Positions 1 through 12,600 of a DNA stretch of 64,000 nucleotides are shown here, in pieces. Made by a program: the position numbers and the translations under genes. Source of the DNA: Phoronis australis (Eukaryota > Phoronida > Phoronidae); assembly GCA_002633005.1 (NCBI GenBank), contig NMRA01000099.1, forward strand, positions 694,167-758,166. The letters run 5' to 3'. The notes below the pieces were generated by a model. That model had not been told where the DNA came from, made no database searches, and worked only from the letters and a program-made list of their open reading frames with translations. Position 1 is the stretch's first letter, and every line of letters starts with the position of its first letter.

Positions 1-594
1 ACTTCAAGATCATACACAAACATACATTATTGCCAACGTTTGAATTCAGAAATCGACAGGCAGCAACGAAATCGGTAACCCAGTAAGGCACTTGTACTGT
101 CCCTTCGGTCGCCCCACATCCTCTATAACCCGGCAGTTATATTCATCAAAATTTTGAGAATTTGACATCTTTCCGTGAGTTGTGAGATTTGTTCAAAATA
201 TGAGAGCTTCCCACCTTAATATAATTTGGAGGGTTGGCAAAACCATTGTCACATTTCTCTGGCCTGATTTTTTTGAATATATGTTTTATCTAGTGCACTG
301 CAGATGGAAACTCAGCGCGGCAGACAAAGTCACTGAAAGCGGAGGTTTTGACGCCGGCGGCGTTCTTAAACTTTGCAAACAAGGGAAGAAAATAAAGTGA
401 CAAAAATTTTCAAGTATTATATTTTGAAGTGAGTTCATGACCCAAGACAATAACTTGTTACCTGTATTGTAATTTAGATTGCTAAACCACTGTCTCGGAG
501 TCCCGGCGTCGATGCACTCATTGTGATCATCGATCTTTTTCTAAAAGTCGGGGAATCGCGCGTTTCCTTAGCACTAGGCGCTAAATCTTCATTC

Positions 595-763
595 TTTAAA
601 AGTCAGGGATGGGCGCTTAACCGAGAGATGGGCGCTTAACTGGAAATCTTCAAAAATCGCAAGGGGGGCGCTTAACCGAGCAGTGGGCGGTTAAATCGAA
701 AATCCACTTAAAGTCGGGGATGGGCGGTTAACTGAGCATGGGCGTTAACCCGAACGATTACAG
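595..763 (+). mobile_element. Right end of a TA-flanked inverted-repeat element
   Basis: The sequence repeats modules of the type GGGCG(C/G)TTAA followed by CCGAG and ATGGGCG. It ends in GGTTAACGCCC (read inward on the minus strand) with CTGTAAT at the tip, next to TA at 764-765. The same tip and modules occur in the complete elements at 12142-13082 and 55918-57344. The left end was not found with confidence. A weak candidate is TA/CTGT at about 95-100. Confidence 0.5.
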
Positions 764-1170
764 TATGTAAGAGGTATTGGCTAGTCTGTGTATTTAGTTA
801 AATATTTGCAAAAGTAAACTATAGATTTTAGCACGGTAAGGTTATATATTTTTTGAAACTAGAAATTTGATGTTTACGTTTTCCGATAGTCCCTCATGTA
901 AAAATGGAACATTTTAAACAATTCCTAACAGCATTTTGTAGAACAATGCGTAAAGCATATTTGAAAATTTCACACGAATCCGATCACCATTTCTGAGATA
1001 CGGTGTTCCGAAGTTTGTCAAATTTGGTGATTTTTGGAGATATCTACATAACCTTAACTTTTTACTTGTTTTGTGTGTTGACTTGGGCAGCAAGCCTCAT
1101 ATATTGCACTTGTTTACAAAGTTATATTTCATGTCTCAGTGTTCTCCACGACCACTTTTAACTTGTTGCT

Positions 1171-1270
1171 GCGTCCTGTTTGACCGAACGCGTGTCCTGT
1201 TTAAATGTCCCGCGTCCTGTTTAAAAATCCCGCGTCCTGTTTGAAAATCCCGCGACCAGTTTAAAAATAT
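1171..1270. repeat. Tandem repeat, about 20-bp unit
   Basis: About five imperfect units of GCGTCCTGTTTAAAAATCCC follow one another head to tail. No coding role is visible. Confidence 0.75.
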
Positions 1271-2559
1271 AGGGACTTCTTTGTAAAAAAGACGTTGTCG
1301 ACGACGTTAATGAGGTTGCAAGCGTTTGATAATCCAGTTGATTTCTTTTTAAAAATATTGGTTGTCATCAACAGGCTTTAACACTTCCGTCCAAATAGAT
1401 GGAAAACGCACGTGAATTGTTTTGTTTACTCTACCTTGTATTCATGAGCATGAGGGAGGACTCGCATATTGTGCAGTTTTTACAAGAGTTCTAGTAGTTC
1501 AGACCTTTAATGTTGTATCAGCTTCAGAACATCGAATTCAGACTACAAGAATGTTGCGCAAGACATTACACTTACAGACTGAGGGAAAAACCTAAACTCT
1601 GCTATCAAAAACTGTGACTGGCTTTACAAAGGCACTTCACTTGGACTGTCTACTTCATGAGATAAGTTTACTTCTGTGTTAGACTTTTTGTATGTAGTTG
1701 ACATTGACATCACAATTATTGAGTTAACCATTTCCCCATACTGTTTCAAACATGTCTGTAGACTTCCATTTCAAAGTCATTGACTAAACAAATGGTTTAT
1801 GTGATAAATTTGTAAATAAGTCCAACTTTTAGAAATAAAAAATTGAACAGTTATTTGTTTGCTCTACTGTGAATTACTATTAAAATGCTCGAGTTAAAGT
1901 GAGGTGCACACTAGCTTATGGAGAACGTTGACCGCCGCGCAGTTCCGGCACGTTGGAGTTTTTACGTGTGCAACCTGTTTAGATTTTTAGATGTGGAGAA
2001 CACTGACTAGCCACATAAGTTCATGTCTTTCCATTACAGTGACCTTTACTCTATTCAAATCATTAAAATCATGTCAGAATTATTTTCTGTTCAAAGTGAA
2101 AATTAGTAGACTGGTTAATTCTGCCAAAATAAAATCAATAGTGAAATCTGTATTAAAACACCTGATTTACCTCGGGACATTTTCGGTAGCTTACCTTATT
2201 AAGATAACGATTTTGGTCTCGGGCACCATGTGGGCCTCAGGCACCATGTGGGCCGATTCCAGAGGCCAATTGCTTACTATAATTCTTCACTTTTATCGCC
2301 ATGAGCCTTCAACGAGGAAGTGTGGTCTATTGCAACTCCACTGCAACTCCACTTACCTGTCCCGTTGACTAGCTATGTTGGAATTAATAGACTTCCCTGG
2401 CCACTTACAATGAATAACGCCAGACTGACCAGTGTTATTCTCTGTTAAGACTTCTGGCATCTTACTCCTTTATGAATGGCTATTGATATTGGGAATGAGG
2501 AATGTCGAATTCGTTGAGTCTCGCGTGATTCATGTTGCGGCCTCTGGCGATTACTCCAA

Positions 2560-2720
2560 CCGAAGTGAAGTTAAAGTTTCTCTCCGAAATAGAGTTGCAC
2601 AACTCCATAGATCTTCATGAGATTTGGCAGATAAGTTTCTATGGTGGAGACCACGGCACCTGCCCAGTTTCAGACGGATTTGTCGTATTCTGCGTTCCGT
2701 GTTTGGTGTCGGCCTCCCTC
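2560..2720 (+). repeat. Fragment of the ATGAAATTTGGCA repeat family
   Basis: The segment has the hallmark of the arrays at 11.2-14.0 kb and 45.7-46.3 kb. There is a GATCTTCATGAGATTTGGCA core at about 2611, then a pyrimidine-rich stretch and a second half with a GTTTCAGACGG-like segment. It is a single diverged unit. Confidence 0.4.
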
Positions 2721-4059
2721 TTGGTCAAACTGCTTCAGAAGAATGATCATGAGGCCAAAAGGACAGTCTGTAGTTGAGTCCCTGATTGGAGGGGTCGGCA
2801 GGGGTTGTTTTCTGATGGCCATTCCTAATGCGCATGCCCAGGAGCACAAAAACTCGTGTAAGTGCACAAGATATTGTGCCCAGTACTTGGTGAGTGGACA
2901 GGATTTTTGTTTTTGGCTGAAAACGTGGACCTGGAAATCTGCGTGGATTTTCTACAGTTGACAGATCATCAACTAAGCTAACTAAGAGCCCAGCACACAG
3001 TATGAGTGGACCCTGCCTAGCAGTCACAGGGCACCACAACAATACTTTGTTTAGGAAACTTGTGACTAGTACTTGTTTATGTACCCCAGAGGGGTTCTTT
3101 AAGCGAAAGGATTTTCGGAATCAAAATATGTGTGCTTAAACTCAGGTGAAGTTGCTGAAGAACTTGTTCTGGGAAACACGTTTTACTGGTTTTCTTGTGC
3201 CCATATTAACAGCTCTTGATGTAAACTTGAGTAGGCGAGAAACTGTTTACGATAAAACTTTTATGACATTTTAACGAGTTTCGTTGAATGTATCAAAAGA
3301 ACAATGACACTATTGTAAAGTTGAAATACATGTACTTACATGTAACTAGTGTACTTATTGTGATGAAAACGTGGTCTGTAAATTCAAACTTAGCATGTAC
3401 ATAACTTGGATTCTCTTGGTCATCAATTTGTAAAAAAAAGGTTCAATTTGCTCTTTAACACTGGAAATACCAGTGATCAAAATCTCTCTTTTAAACAAGT
3501 TTTTACGAGAGACGATGTTTGATTGTAAATAAAAATTGAAGATAAAAATTGAAGACATGTTTTTCCGTAGATTATGAAAATTAGTGCATATTTTCTGGAA
3601 ATCAAAGTGGTCAGAAATAACTGGCACATTTGACACATAGAAATGCGTTGAAAGAATTGCCAAGGGTAGTAATGAAAGATAGAATTATCATTTTATAGAA
3701 TATTTACATTTTTAAAAAAAATTCAAGAAGGCTGACATTATGAATAACCACAATAGAAGGTGAAGTTTTAAAGTGACACCAAAATTTTAAGATTTTTATA
3801 AAATAAATTGTCAGAAGCCTGTTTCACATGCGTATGCTTCTATTAAAAAAATCGTTAAAAAACTAAGTGGCGTAACTGGCAAGTCCTGAGAGGGTGGAAG
3901 TTTAATTCTTGATGAAAAAGTATCTCGTTTACCAACATCTGCAGCCATCAAATTAGTCTAAATTCACATAAATTTGTGCGAAAACTAGTTTCTATTTATT
4001 TCAAATATTAAAAGCCATAGGCCCAAAAGTACAGTTTCTAATAAATTAACAATACCATA

Positions 4060-4567
4060 AGGGCCTTTCATACTAACGTCGACGCGTCGATGGTTTGGTG
4101 AGTTGCGGTCAGTATTTACGCTTAACTCCAGTCCTGGATCGCAGTTAACAGCTCCAGTTAACATCGCAGTTAACAGGTGGATTTAATAGCGCAGCGTCGA
4201 AGCTGCGGTGCAGTATAAACGCTTAACTTTGGTCCAATCGAAGTTATCGCCAGGTGTCACCGTTATCGTCAACAGTTACAGGGTAGTGTCGTCACTAAAA
4301 GCTGCTTATATTTTGCTCTAATAACAACTAATTGATTTAAGAATAAGTTTAATGTCATTTAGCACATGTGAAGGTTCTCAAATTGTCTCATTGAAAAAAA
4401 TCTTAGTGTGCAGCGCTACCTTGCGATAACTTCGATGACGACAGCGTCTCCAACCGTTTATTTCGATGTTCATTAACTACCGAAGCCAATATAAACGGTC
4501 CAGTTAACTGTGCTGTTTATGTCGATGCTCCGCTCAGACCGCAGTTAAGTCAATATGAAAGGGCCTA
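4060..4567. mobile_element. MITE-like element with GGCCTTTCATA inverted repeats
   Basis: The left end reads AGGGCCTTTCATACTAAC. The right end, read on the minus strand, reads AGGCCCTTTCATATTGAC, giving about 18 bp of terminal inverted repeat with few mismatches. ATA (or TA) stands directly outside both ends and is a plausible target duplication. The interior has several CAGTTAAC copies in both orientations and no long open frame, so the element is non-autonomous. Confidence 0.7.
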
Positions 4568-4819
4568 TAGATGCATAGTTACAAACATTTCTTTATGTCT
4601 TGTTGATTTGCAAATGTTATGGCTTAGTGCACTGTTGTTAATCTGCCACTTGACAGGTGTTGCTTGCTAGTGGCTGCCAGTGCAACTGTTGGGATCAGAT
4701 GTGATTTGGCCTGGTGAAACAATGTGAAAGGACTCTATTGTGTTTGTTGATTTTCCTGAACTGTAAACAACAGGAAGTGTCACTGGGAGTTGAAGGTGAC
4801 CTTCACCACTGTACATTTT

Positions 4820-5070
4820 CATAACAAATTTGGCTGTAGTGAAATTTTAATTCATTGTCCATTTTTCACAAGTGGTAAGTAGTACTACAAAATAAGGCTT
4901 TATCAGTCCCACAGCGCACACCATAGCTATCATCATAGCTATCATAGCTATCATCAGCCAGTAGTGTTTTGAGAAATTGTAAGCATTCCTAATAATGGTA
5001 GCAGTCTTTGAAAAAACAAATTCGAACAATTTTGGCTATTATTGTTCTGAATTGGTGAGATTTTACGATG
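4820..5070. mobile_element. Diverged copy of the GGTAAAATCTCACC element
   Basis: The right end AATTGGTGAGATTTTAC matches the right ends of the copy at 38369-38617 and, more loosely, the copy at 29277-29490. The preceding AATTTTGGCTATTATT is also shared. The left end is poorly preserved, so the outer limit is approximate. Confidence 0.4.
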
Positions 5071-6557
5071 CCCTTTAAGAAGATGAAAATAATTGCCGAA
5101 ATTGTTTTTTCATTTTTCAAGTGCTTTTAACATTGTTTAAATGGTCACGTCTTTTGTTTCCATAACTGGCTTTCTAATACATTTATGTGGCAAGAGGTAT
5201 TGTTATTGCAATAATGCTTCCTGTGTTACCAGACAGCATTTCTGTTATATCTAATCCAGTTGCTATACATCAGCTTGTGTTAAGCTTCTTATGGAAAATG
5301 TTTTTCAAGACTGCGTAACTCATGGTCATAGTAAAAGTGCATTATTTTGAAACCATGAAAAATTGGAAATTATTGAAGATTTTTAAAAATTATTTTGCAC
5401 GATTCATCATTTTTAATTGAAGAAAACCGTTTGCCATTGAAACGTGTCAAATGAATAGTGTGAATTTTTTGAAAATTCTTCAGTAAGCAAAATGTTTTTT
5501 CTTGAATTAAAAAGTGTGAAATTAGCCTTTTTCTATGTTTAGTTTTGGTATATCTGTGAAAGGAAGTCGTCCTTTAGTGGTGAACTTTTACTGTTGAGTT
5601 CCACAAATTCATCGAATTCTGTCTGGGCCGTTATCCTTGTGTTAGCCTCACAACATAAATGGGTCGTGCTGTGTCGGGAGGGTACACAGATTGCAGGCAT
5701 GAAGAATTTTTAGTAGGTGTTGACATGATGCTTACAAGCAGTATCAGTGACATGGTCTCTGTTCAGACTGAGTAGTGTGCTTGGTGAGTGAGGCTGCTAC
5801 TGATCAACTGGCAGAGGTTAGTGAGTATGTCTCATGTCTTTTAGTCAATCAATAGTTCACCTGTGATCCTTCTATGCACTCAATGTGTTACCCGGTCTTT
5901 GTTATGCATAAGTATGGCTTAGATAACTCATGCTGGGCTGAGGGTAGTCAGTCAGCCAGGTTGAAAGTCTGCCCTACTGATAACAGAAGCTGACCATTAT
6001 CAGCTGGTTGGGGGGTCAGAGTTGTCAGTGTCTGCTGTAGCCCTGTGTGGAGGAGTAGGCCATCGGTTGTCGGTTGTCAGGAGTCCACGTGCCATGGTTC
6101 CTATGGGTGGTTTGGTCATGGACTGGCTACAGGCTGGTCAGCTGGTTCTCTTCAGGAGAGGTAGGAAGAGAGACTCTCAGTCAAATTTAGTAATTGTTTG
6201 ATGCCTTACTACTATGGCCAGGTGTGCCGACTTGGACTCGAATGATGTACACCCACTGAATGGTCTTCCTTGATCTTATGGTTTGGCCCACTGTGTCTTC
6301 TCATATCTGTAACATGGCTAATCATTGGATATAAAAGTTGAAGATGAAATCCGAAAATGATGTTTCCTAAATATTTTGTTTTCATTTATGCAACTTTTGG
6401 GTTTTTCATAAGTCCTGTTTTTGTTAGGCCATCATACAGAAGTTTCTATTTGCGCATGAGGGGCTATCAAATTAGGATGTAAAACCAATTCTTAGCACCG
6501 TTTTGGAGAAGAGTTCCTGAAGTAAGCATAATATGTGAAGGTTTCGTGCAGAACCTT

Positions 6558-6615
6558 AACCTCATTTGCATACATTACTATAACCTCATTTGCATACATT
6601 ACTGTAACCTCATTT
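6558..6615. repeat. Tandem repeat, 24-bp unit
   Basis: AACCTCATTTGCATACATTA recurs at 6558 and 6582 with the start of a third copy at 6606, an exact 24-bp period. Each full unit contains ATTTGCAT, an octamer-like string that is probably chance. Confidence 0.8.
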
Positions 6616-7660
6616 TCTGATGGATGTAATTTGCTACATTTGATGAACTCTCGTTATACCTGACCAATGTTACTGTGTACACACATTTTTGATTTCTCAT
6701 GTTCGTAAGGTTTATTGCGAGGCCCAGAAGTTTATCCTGAAAAGTTTGACAAGCTTGGGTTCTGGGTATGTGATGTCATCAAAACCTGTGTATGACTAGA
6801 CTATAAATAGACACCACACTTATTCTTGGCATGCTTACGCATGACATCATTTAATCTGGAATGATCCAGCCGATTTCTTATTCATTCTGAGTGTACATGT
6901 CTAACTTGGTAACATGGAGTGTTGAGGTTCTTTCATCAGTGAAAACTGGCTGGATTACCTATTGACCTTTATCAGTCTGGTTAATAATCTTGTGAATCAT
7001 ACCTCCAGGTAGTCAAATACCATAAAGGATTTTATGCTTAGCACCTAATAGTTATCACATCTGTGGATGTGGCTCACAGTTCTGTCTAAGCCAGCTGTAC
7101 ACCAGGTGGCCATAGTTTGCCATTTGCTCATAATGCCGTCATTGTGCAGTTTGTCTCACAAATTTTGTGTGTGTACCTGTGTATGTTGCTTTGTGTCTTG
7201 GACTTCACAGTGTGTAGTGTTATGGTCTGTAGTAATTGCGTAGAAGGTGTTGAAATTAGTGTCAGTGGTACTCCCTCTTACATTTGGCTTGACAAAATTT
7301 TCTGCTTAAGCCAGCATGAGTTGTTATCCAGGGTCAGATATTGTGCGACCCAAGGTTTTTGGTTAGGGCCCTGTTCGGCTTGTCTTCTAAACTTACGTAT
7401 TTAAACGTAATGTACTTTGGTTAACTTTCTCTTCAGTTCACATATTACATGTTTCTCAGTATGGTTATGTTGGTTTGCCCTTTCAGATAAGTTGGATTTC
7501 GCCTTGCATCAAATCCCTCTATCCAATAACAGTCAACTCGCGTTGAGCTTTATTGCGTACACAATATATTTTGTAGCAATGTATTTTCCATTTACTATAT
7601 CAAGTTAGTATGGGTTACTCAAACACATGTCTAGTGCCTAATGTATTTGTCATATTTCAG

Positions 7661-9652
7661 ATGAATCGTCCGAGTCCTCTCAGAGCTCCAGAGACCATGG
7701 CTCTTACAACTTGGTGACTCCTGACGTCAACGGCAATCCCACCTTCAACCACGGTGTTAACCCAAGCAAGTTTCCAAAGGAATTCCAGGATTTAACGGGA
7801 TACACCTCAGAAGTGATGAAACGCGACCCACTTAGCTCGGCCGACCGTGAGCAGGAGGAGAGACTCCTGAAGATGAAGAGTCGTCGAGACTCGCGCAAAA
7901 AGGGCGAACACACTATCAGTTCAAATGAAATCCCAAACTATAGAGGAAAACAGGACCTCAATTGGATTCTCAGCTATATAGATGGTCCTACGAAAAAGAA
8001 AAAAAATATTTCTCAGAAAGATGGTGGAAGTAAGAAGAGGAAGGAGAAGAAAAATAATGACCACCAAAGTTTGAAAAAGGACGATCGAATGAGTTCAGAA
8101 ACTGGGAGTGAAACTTACGATGACAATGGAAGCAATGATTTGTCTGATTCGTCTGCGAGAGATGTTCCAGTAAATAACCAAAGCATGATTGGTTCTAATG
8201 AAAGTCCAGAGAAAATTTCCAACGTTGATGACAAGGACAAACAAGCAAGCACGCTTAACAACAAGAACAAACAAAAAATGGTTGATAAAGTGTGGGAAAA
8301 TGACAACTACCGTTTCGATGAAATTCACTTGGAGGTAACTGACAACATAACACTACCTAATTCTGGGTCATTTGTTGAGGACCCATATATGCACTTGTAT
8401 GTGAGCGAGTGTAAATCCCCAGTAGAGGAGGATGAGTTTCAGGAAGTCGTGGGAAAGAAGAAAAAGAAAACCGTGCACAAGGAATCCCCTGCTCAGTCTC
8501 TTACACATTCTTTCCGCGAGGTCAACATGAACCACATTGTTGACCGTAGTCCACGTTATGTCCGACCTTCACCAAGGTCGGTGACCCCACCCCCTGTCCT
8601 GCCCAGCGTGGAGCCTGCAGGGCCCGACGAGTGTGACCTTAGTAGTACCTCGGCATTCCCAGCCCTTAGTGCCCGAGAGGGACGTCGGAACTCTGCTGGT
8701 GACGTGCCACGTAATCGTCTGCCTATTGTGCAGGACGACAGTGATTTAGAGTCTGTGAAGTCGCTGCCAGTCGACAGCAGGACAACTGTCCATCTAGAAC
8801 AAATCAAATCTCAGATATCTTATGCTCAAATAGCAGCCTCGCAAAAAACAAACACTCATGTGACTGGCCAGCCATTTGCAAAGACGGCCAAAGTTACGAA
8901 TGAGCGTCGCCATTCCTTTGACTCTCTTGATAAACAAGACTCCACTGTTGAGGAGGGAGAGTTAAAAACACGTAGTCAAGAACTTCCTGTCTGTAACCCA
9001 GGCAACACAATTAGTAATAATGTTACCGGAATTAGCAAGGAGACAAACTTTGTAGATGAGTCTAACATTGATGTTGTCAAGGAGTTTGTTGCTAGCGAGG
9101 TACAGTGTGAACACAACTCTTCAAAAGAGCTATTAGGTTCTTGCAAATGTCCTACGACTGGAACTATTGAATCTAGCAGTAGCTTCCCGCCTGTGAGAGC
9201 GGATAATGTCAAAATGCCGTCATATACATCGTCATCATCAACATCGTCATCATCGTGTAGCGTCTCCACTGTGGAGGGTTCACTTCAGGTCACCACCAGT
9301 CAAACTCAGAGTACAAAGTCGCGTTCAAAGAGTTCAAAATCTTCCAAACGTCCTCAGAAGTACCTGGTCTTTCTGGATGGAAGTTACGAGCAATTGCCAT
9401 CTGAGTTTGAGATTTCTTTCGGTTTCGACGCAAGTTTGGACTGTGCAATGGCCAACGTAACTCCCAAGAATGGTCTTGTTAAACCCGTTGGCCTCGGAAA
9501 CACTCACGGCAGGGGAGTGTGTTCCGAAGACGTGTCCGAAGCTTCAAAGGTGGATTTCCAGTTTAAGCAAACCACTGAATTGAAATCTACCTCTCTGGAA
9601 TTGGACTGCGGGAACTTCAACCTGGTGGACGTAGTCGGCCATTTGACGAGAG
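7661..9652 (+). CDS. Large exon of the NUFIP2-like gene
   Basis: The acceptor is catatttcag at 7651-7660 and the donor is ACGAGAG followed by gtaacg at 9653. The exon enters with two bases of a split codon (probably GAT, Asp) and leaves in phase 1. It encodes about 664 residues, nearly the whole known protein: acidic-Ser N-terminus (ESSESSQSS), a GYTSEVMKRDPLSSADREQ segment, several Lys runs, a Ser-rich stretch (about 9225-9260) coded by TCATCA repeats, and then the conserved VFLDGSYE block. Reading past the donor adds 17 unrelated residues and a stop at 9703-9705, so the donor is needed to reach the conserved C-terminus. Confidence 0.85.
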
Positions 9653-12600
9653 GTAACGTAGGCGCATACAGAAAAATTGGAATTTGGAGTGGTTATTCAA
9701 TTTGAGTTTTTGATACTTGAAAGTTCATGATTTAAGAAAAAACCTCATTTCAATGAAAACATGTCTTTAAATAGTTGATGCCACTAGGGTATACGGTTTT
9801 AATGTCTATTCACAAACGATAACATCCATCACAAAGTATAATTGCGGTATCTCGGAATCTTTCATGTGAAGAATTTTTCCAGTGCCCACAAGAATGGATC
9901 ACTTACATTACTTAATTTATATACGACACCTCTTTCTGGTCTTGTACTCATGCAAAACTAAACTTGTATTTGTAAATTATGCAAACTAGCCCGCATTACT
10001 ATTTCGGACATGAGTTGGGTACAAGTTCACTCCTAGAAGGATCTGTTCCAGCTCATTTGGCTAATCTTACGGAAATGGTGGCTTTGTGAACAGACGATGT
10101 ATCTTCATTTGACAGTTATTAGATGGATAAATAGGTTGACACTCGACATCTGCATAAATTTGCACTTAACATTAACCATTGATGAGCATGGTTTTGAAAA
10201 CGTGAGAACCCTTGCCATATAACATCAGGTGTACAGATAAACCGTTGAGCCTCTCACTTGAGCTCACGCATTGAAACCTGAAGCCTATTCACTAACTAGT
10301 GTTTCCGCGAGCAAACTGAGTGCCCGCTATCTGAACAGCTGCCACAGTGATTGCGAGTGTACGCGACACCTCTTTCGAGGTTGTTCGCTTAGCAATTCAA
10401 GATGGCGTAGGTCATGACAATGAGATTGTGGCAAACTTGGTGCATGAAACCATATAATAATCTTGTTTTATAATAAAGAGGACTTTCTTTGATTCTTACC
10501 ACCTCCATAAGTGCCACACATGGACGCTTTTATATTAATACACACTTATATTTTTGGACATGTTTTTATTATTTTGAATTGAAAGAACGCTTTTCAATTG
10601 GCTGTATGTGGGCTGTACTTTTGTGGATGTCATTTTGTAACTGCGGCGCTTGCAGGCTGTCGCTCCATAGCAAGGCTCAAATCTCACCAGTAACGCTGGG
10701 CGAACTTGTGCTCTTGTTAAACAGGTTTCACATTGAGTTGTTAAATGAAGAAATTTCAGAGCAGTTTGAGATTCAGTTGACAAGCGCTTGGCTAATTGAC
10801 ATGAATGTTGAAGGTCTAATTAGGTACTAGATGGCTGTTTTAAAGTATGTTTCTGTTTCAACAGCTTGGGAATCCAGAAAACAAAATTGTTTACCCAGCC
10901 TGGTCTGTGGAGATGTGAATTAAGTGATGTTATTGTCTGATGTTGCTACATTGTTTGTTCATATATGTACGATTTCTGGTAGGGATGGAGCCTGAATGTT
11001 CACCACCAGTTTTCATTGTATCTCTTTTGTTCTTGGTTTTAGAGTGGAATCGTGTCCAGGAAATGCTCAAGAAAAGTAAGTAATTGTTTTGACGTGGACC
11101 TGCTGTCTCATGAGTTTTTGAGTAATATTTAGACAATTCACATGACACCGTAGGTTGGTTAAGAAACCACTCTTGTGAAAACTTGCTAATTGTAAATCTC
11201 GTTTTTACACACCCACATATACATATGTGGGTGGGTATTGCCGTCATCTCTGTCTATTTGTCAGGCGTCGGGGAATCTAGCGTCTGCTACTGTGTTTCCT
11301 AAACCACTTGCGGGATCTTAATGAAATTTGGTAGAAGTGTTTGTATGAAGGTGACAATGGATTTTGGACAGGTCCAACTACTGGTGTGCCCCTAGTGTCA
11401 TTTTTAGTTTTTACATTTGCCTCTTTATCTTCAGAGTTCTTCGTGAAATTTGGCAAACAATTTTATATTATGAAGGTGACAGCACCTTTTGATTTTGGGA
11501 TAGATTCGACATATTCTGTACTACCTAGTGGCTATTGTCCTTAGTTCTGTCTTCCTTTATCTGCCAAACCACTCTCAGAGGATCATAATGAAAATTGGTA
11601 GACGTGTTCCTACTGACGAGAGCATGAGTGATGTGGATTTTCAGACGGTTCCAATTACTGTGGTGCCTTTAAGTGGTATTTTCTTGTATCTGCGGCTGTA
11701 TCTCCTAAACCCCCTTGCAAGATCTTTTGGAAATTTGGCAAGTATATTCCTATTTACTTGACAACTGATGGACACGTCTGACTACTGCGGCACATCCTAA
11801 TGGCACTTTTTTCCCATTTGCCTCTGCATCTTGAGTTTCTTGACAGATTTTCATGAAATTTGGCAAGCAGGTTTCTTTCCAGGAAACTATGACACTTTCC
11901 CATTTTTATTTGTCCACATATGTGGGTGCATATTGCTGTCATCTCTGTCTGGGTGTCCAACGTCAGCAGCTGTATCAACTAAGACCCTTGTTGGATCTGA
12001 AGGAGATTTGGCAGGTGTGTTCTTACGAAGCTGTCGACGGATGACGACGACTTTAGGACCCCTAGTGGCCATTATAGTATTTTATAGTTGCCTCTGTATC
12101 TTCATAATTCTTGGATGGATTTTCGTGAAATTTGGCAAATACTGTATACACCCTAATAACCGCCCAGGGCACTTAGAAAAATTTGTTTCAGGAGGGGGGG
12201 GACACTTATTATAGCCTAAGGCAGGTTGAAACCCGGTCTCTGAAACTGGTGAAATCTTAAGCTAGTATTTATCAAATTTACGCTCATATCCAGGCCTTTA
12301 TCCAGGATTTCGAAAATAGGGTGTCCAAAATGGGGTTCCCAATATTCCAGGGCATCCATGATTCCAACGCGTAACCCCCACCCCCAGGACCGATCACCAG
12401 CAATCCCCCCACACACATAGGTTTTTACAAAAAATGTATAGACCAAGGTTTTTACATCTAAGCTTACAAAACAGCCTTCGGTAATGATCTTTTTTTTGTA
12501 AAAAAACTGTGTAGATCAAGACTTAAATCTTAATTTATGAAAGCAGCCTAGTAGATGGTTCCCGAAGACATTAGTCTTCGATGACAGGTGCATGTATGTA

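Larger units (their letters stand above)
1..7660. other. Upstream region without a supported coding exon
   Basis: The open frames here are short and lack the codon pattern and splice context of the genes further on. The stretch holds an inverted-repeat element end (about 595-763), a 20-bp tandem repeat (1171-1270), a repeat-family fragment (about 2560-2720), a complete inverted-repeat element (4060-4567) and a 24-bp tandem repeat (6558-6615). Upstream exons of the NUFIP2-like gene should lie here or left of the window. One weak candidate is an ATG at 6094 open to a donor after 6160 (AGAG then gtagga). It ends in the phase needed by the exon at 7661, but nothing in its sequence confirms it. 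Confidence 0.5.

Noticed and set aside
6094-6160. First exon of the NUFIP2-like gene
   Set aside because: The phase and Kozak context fit, but the 22-residue peptide has no family support and the donor is only moderate, so it is mentioned but not called.
9653-9705. Stop at 9703-9705 as the true end of the NUFIP2-like protein
   Set aside because: A good donor at 9653 joins two further exons that complete a conserved C-terminus. Intron retention cannot be excluded.
10489-10830. 113-residue plus frame after the NUFIP2-like large exon
   Set aside because: It is Cys/Leu/Trp-rich with no domain and no splice sites in phase, and it lies in an intron of a gene whose exons join without it.
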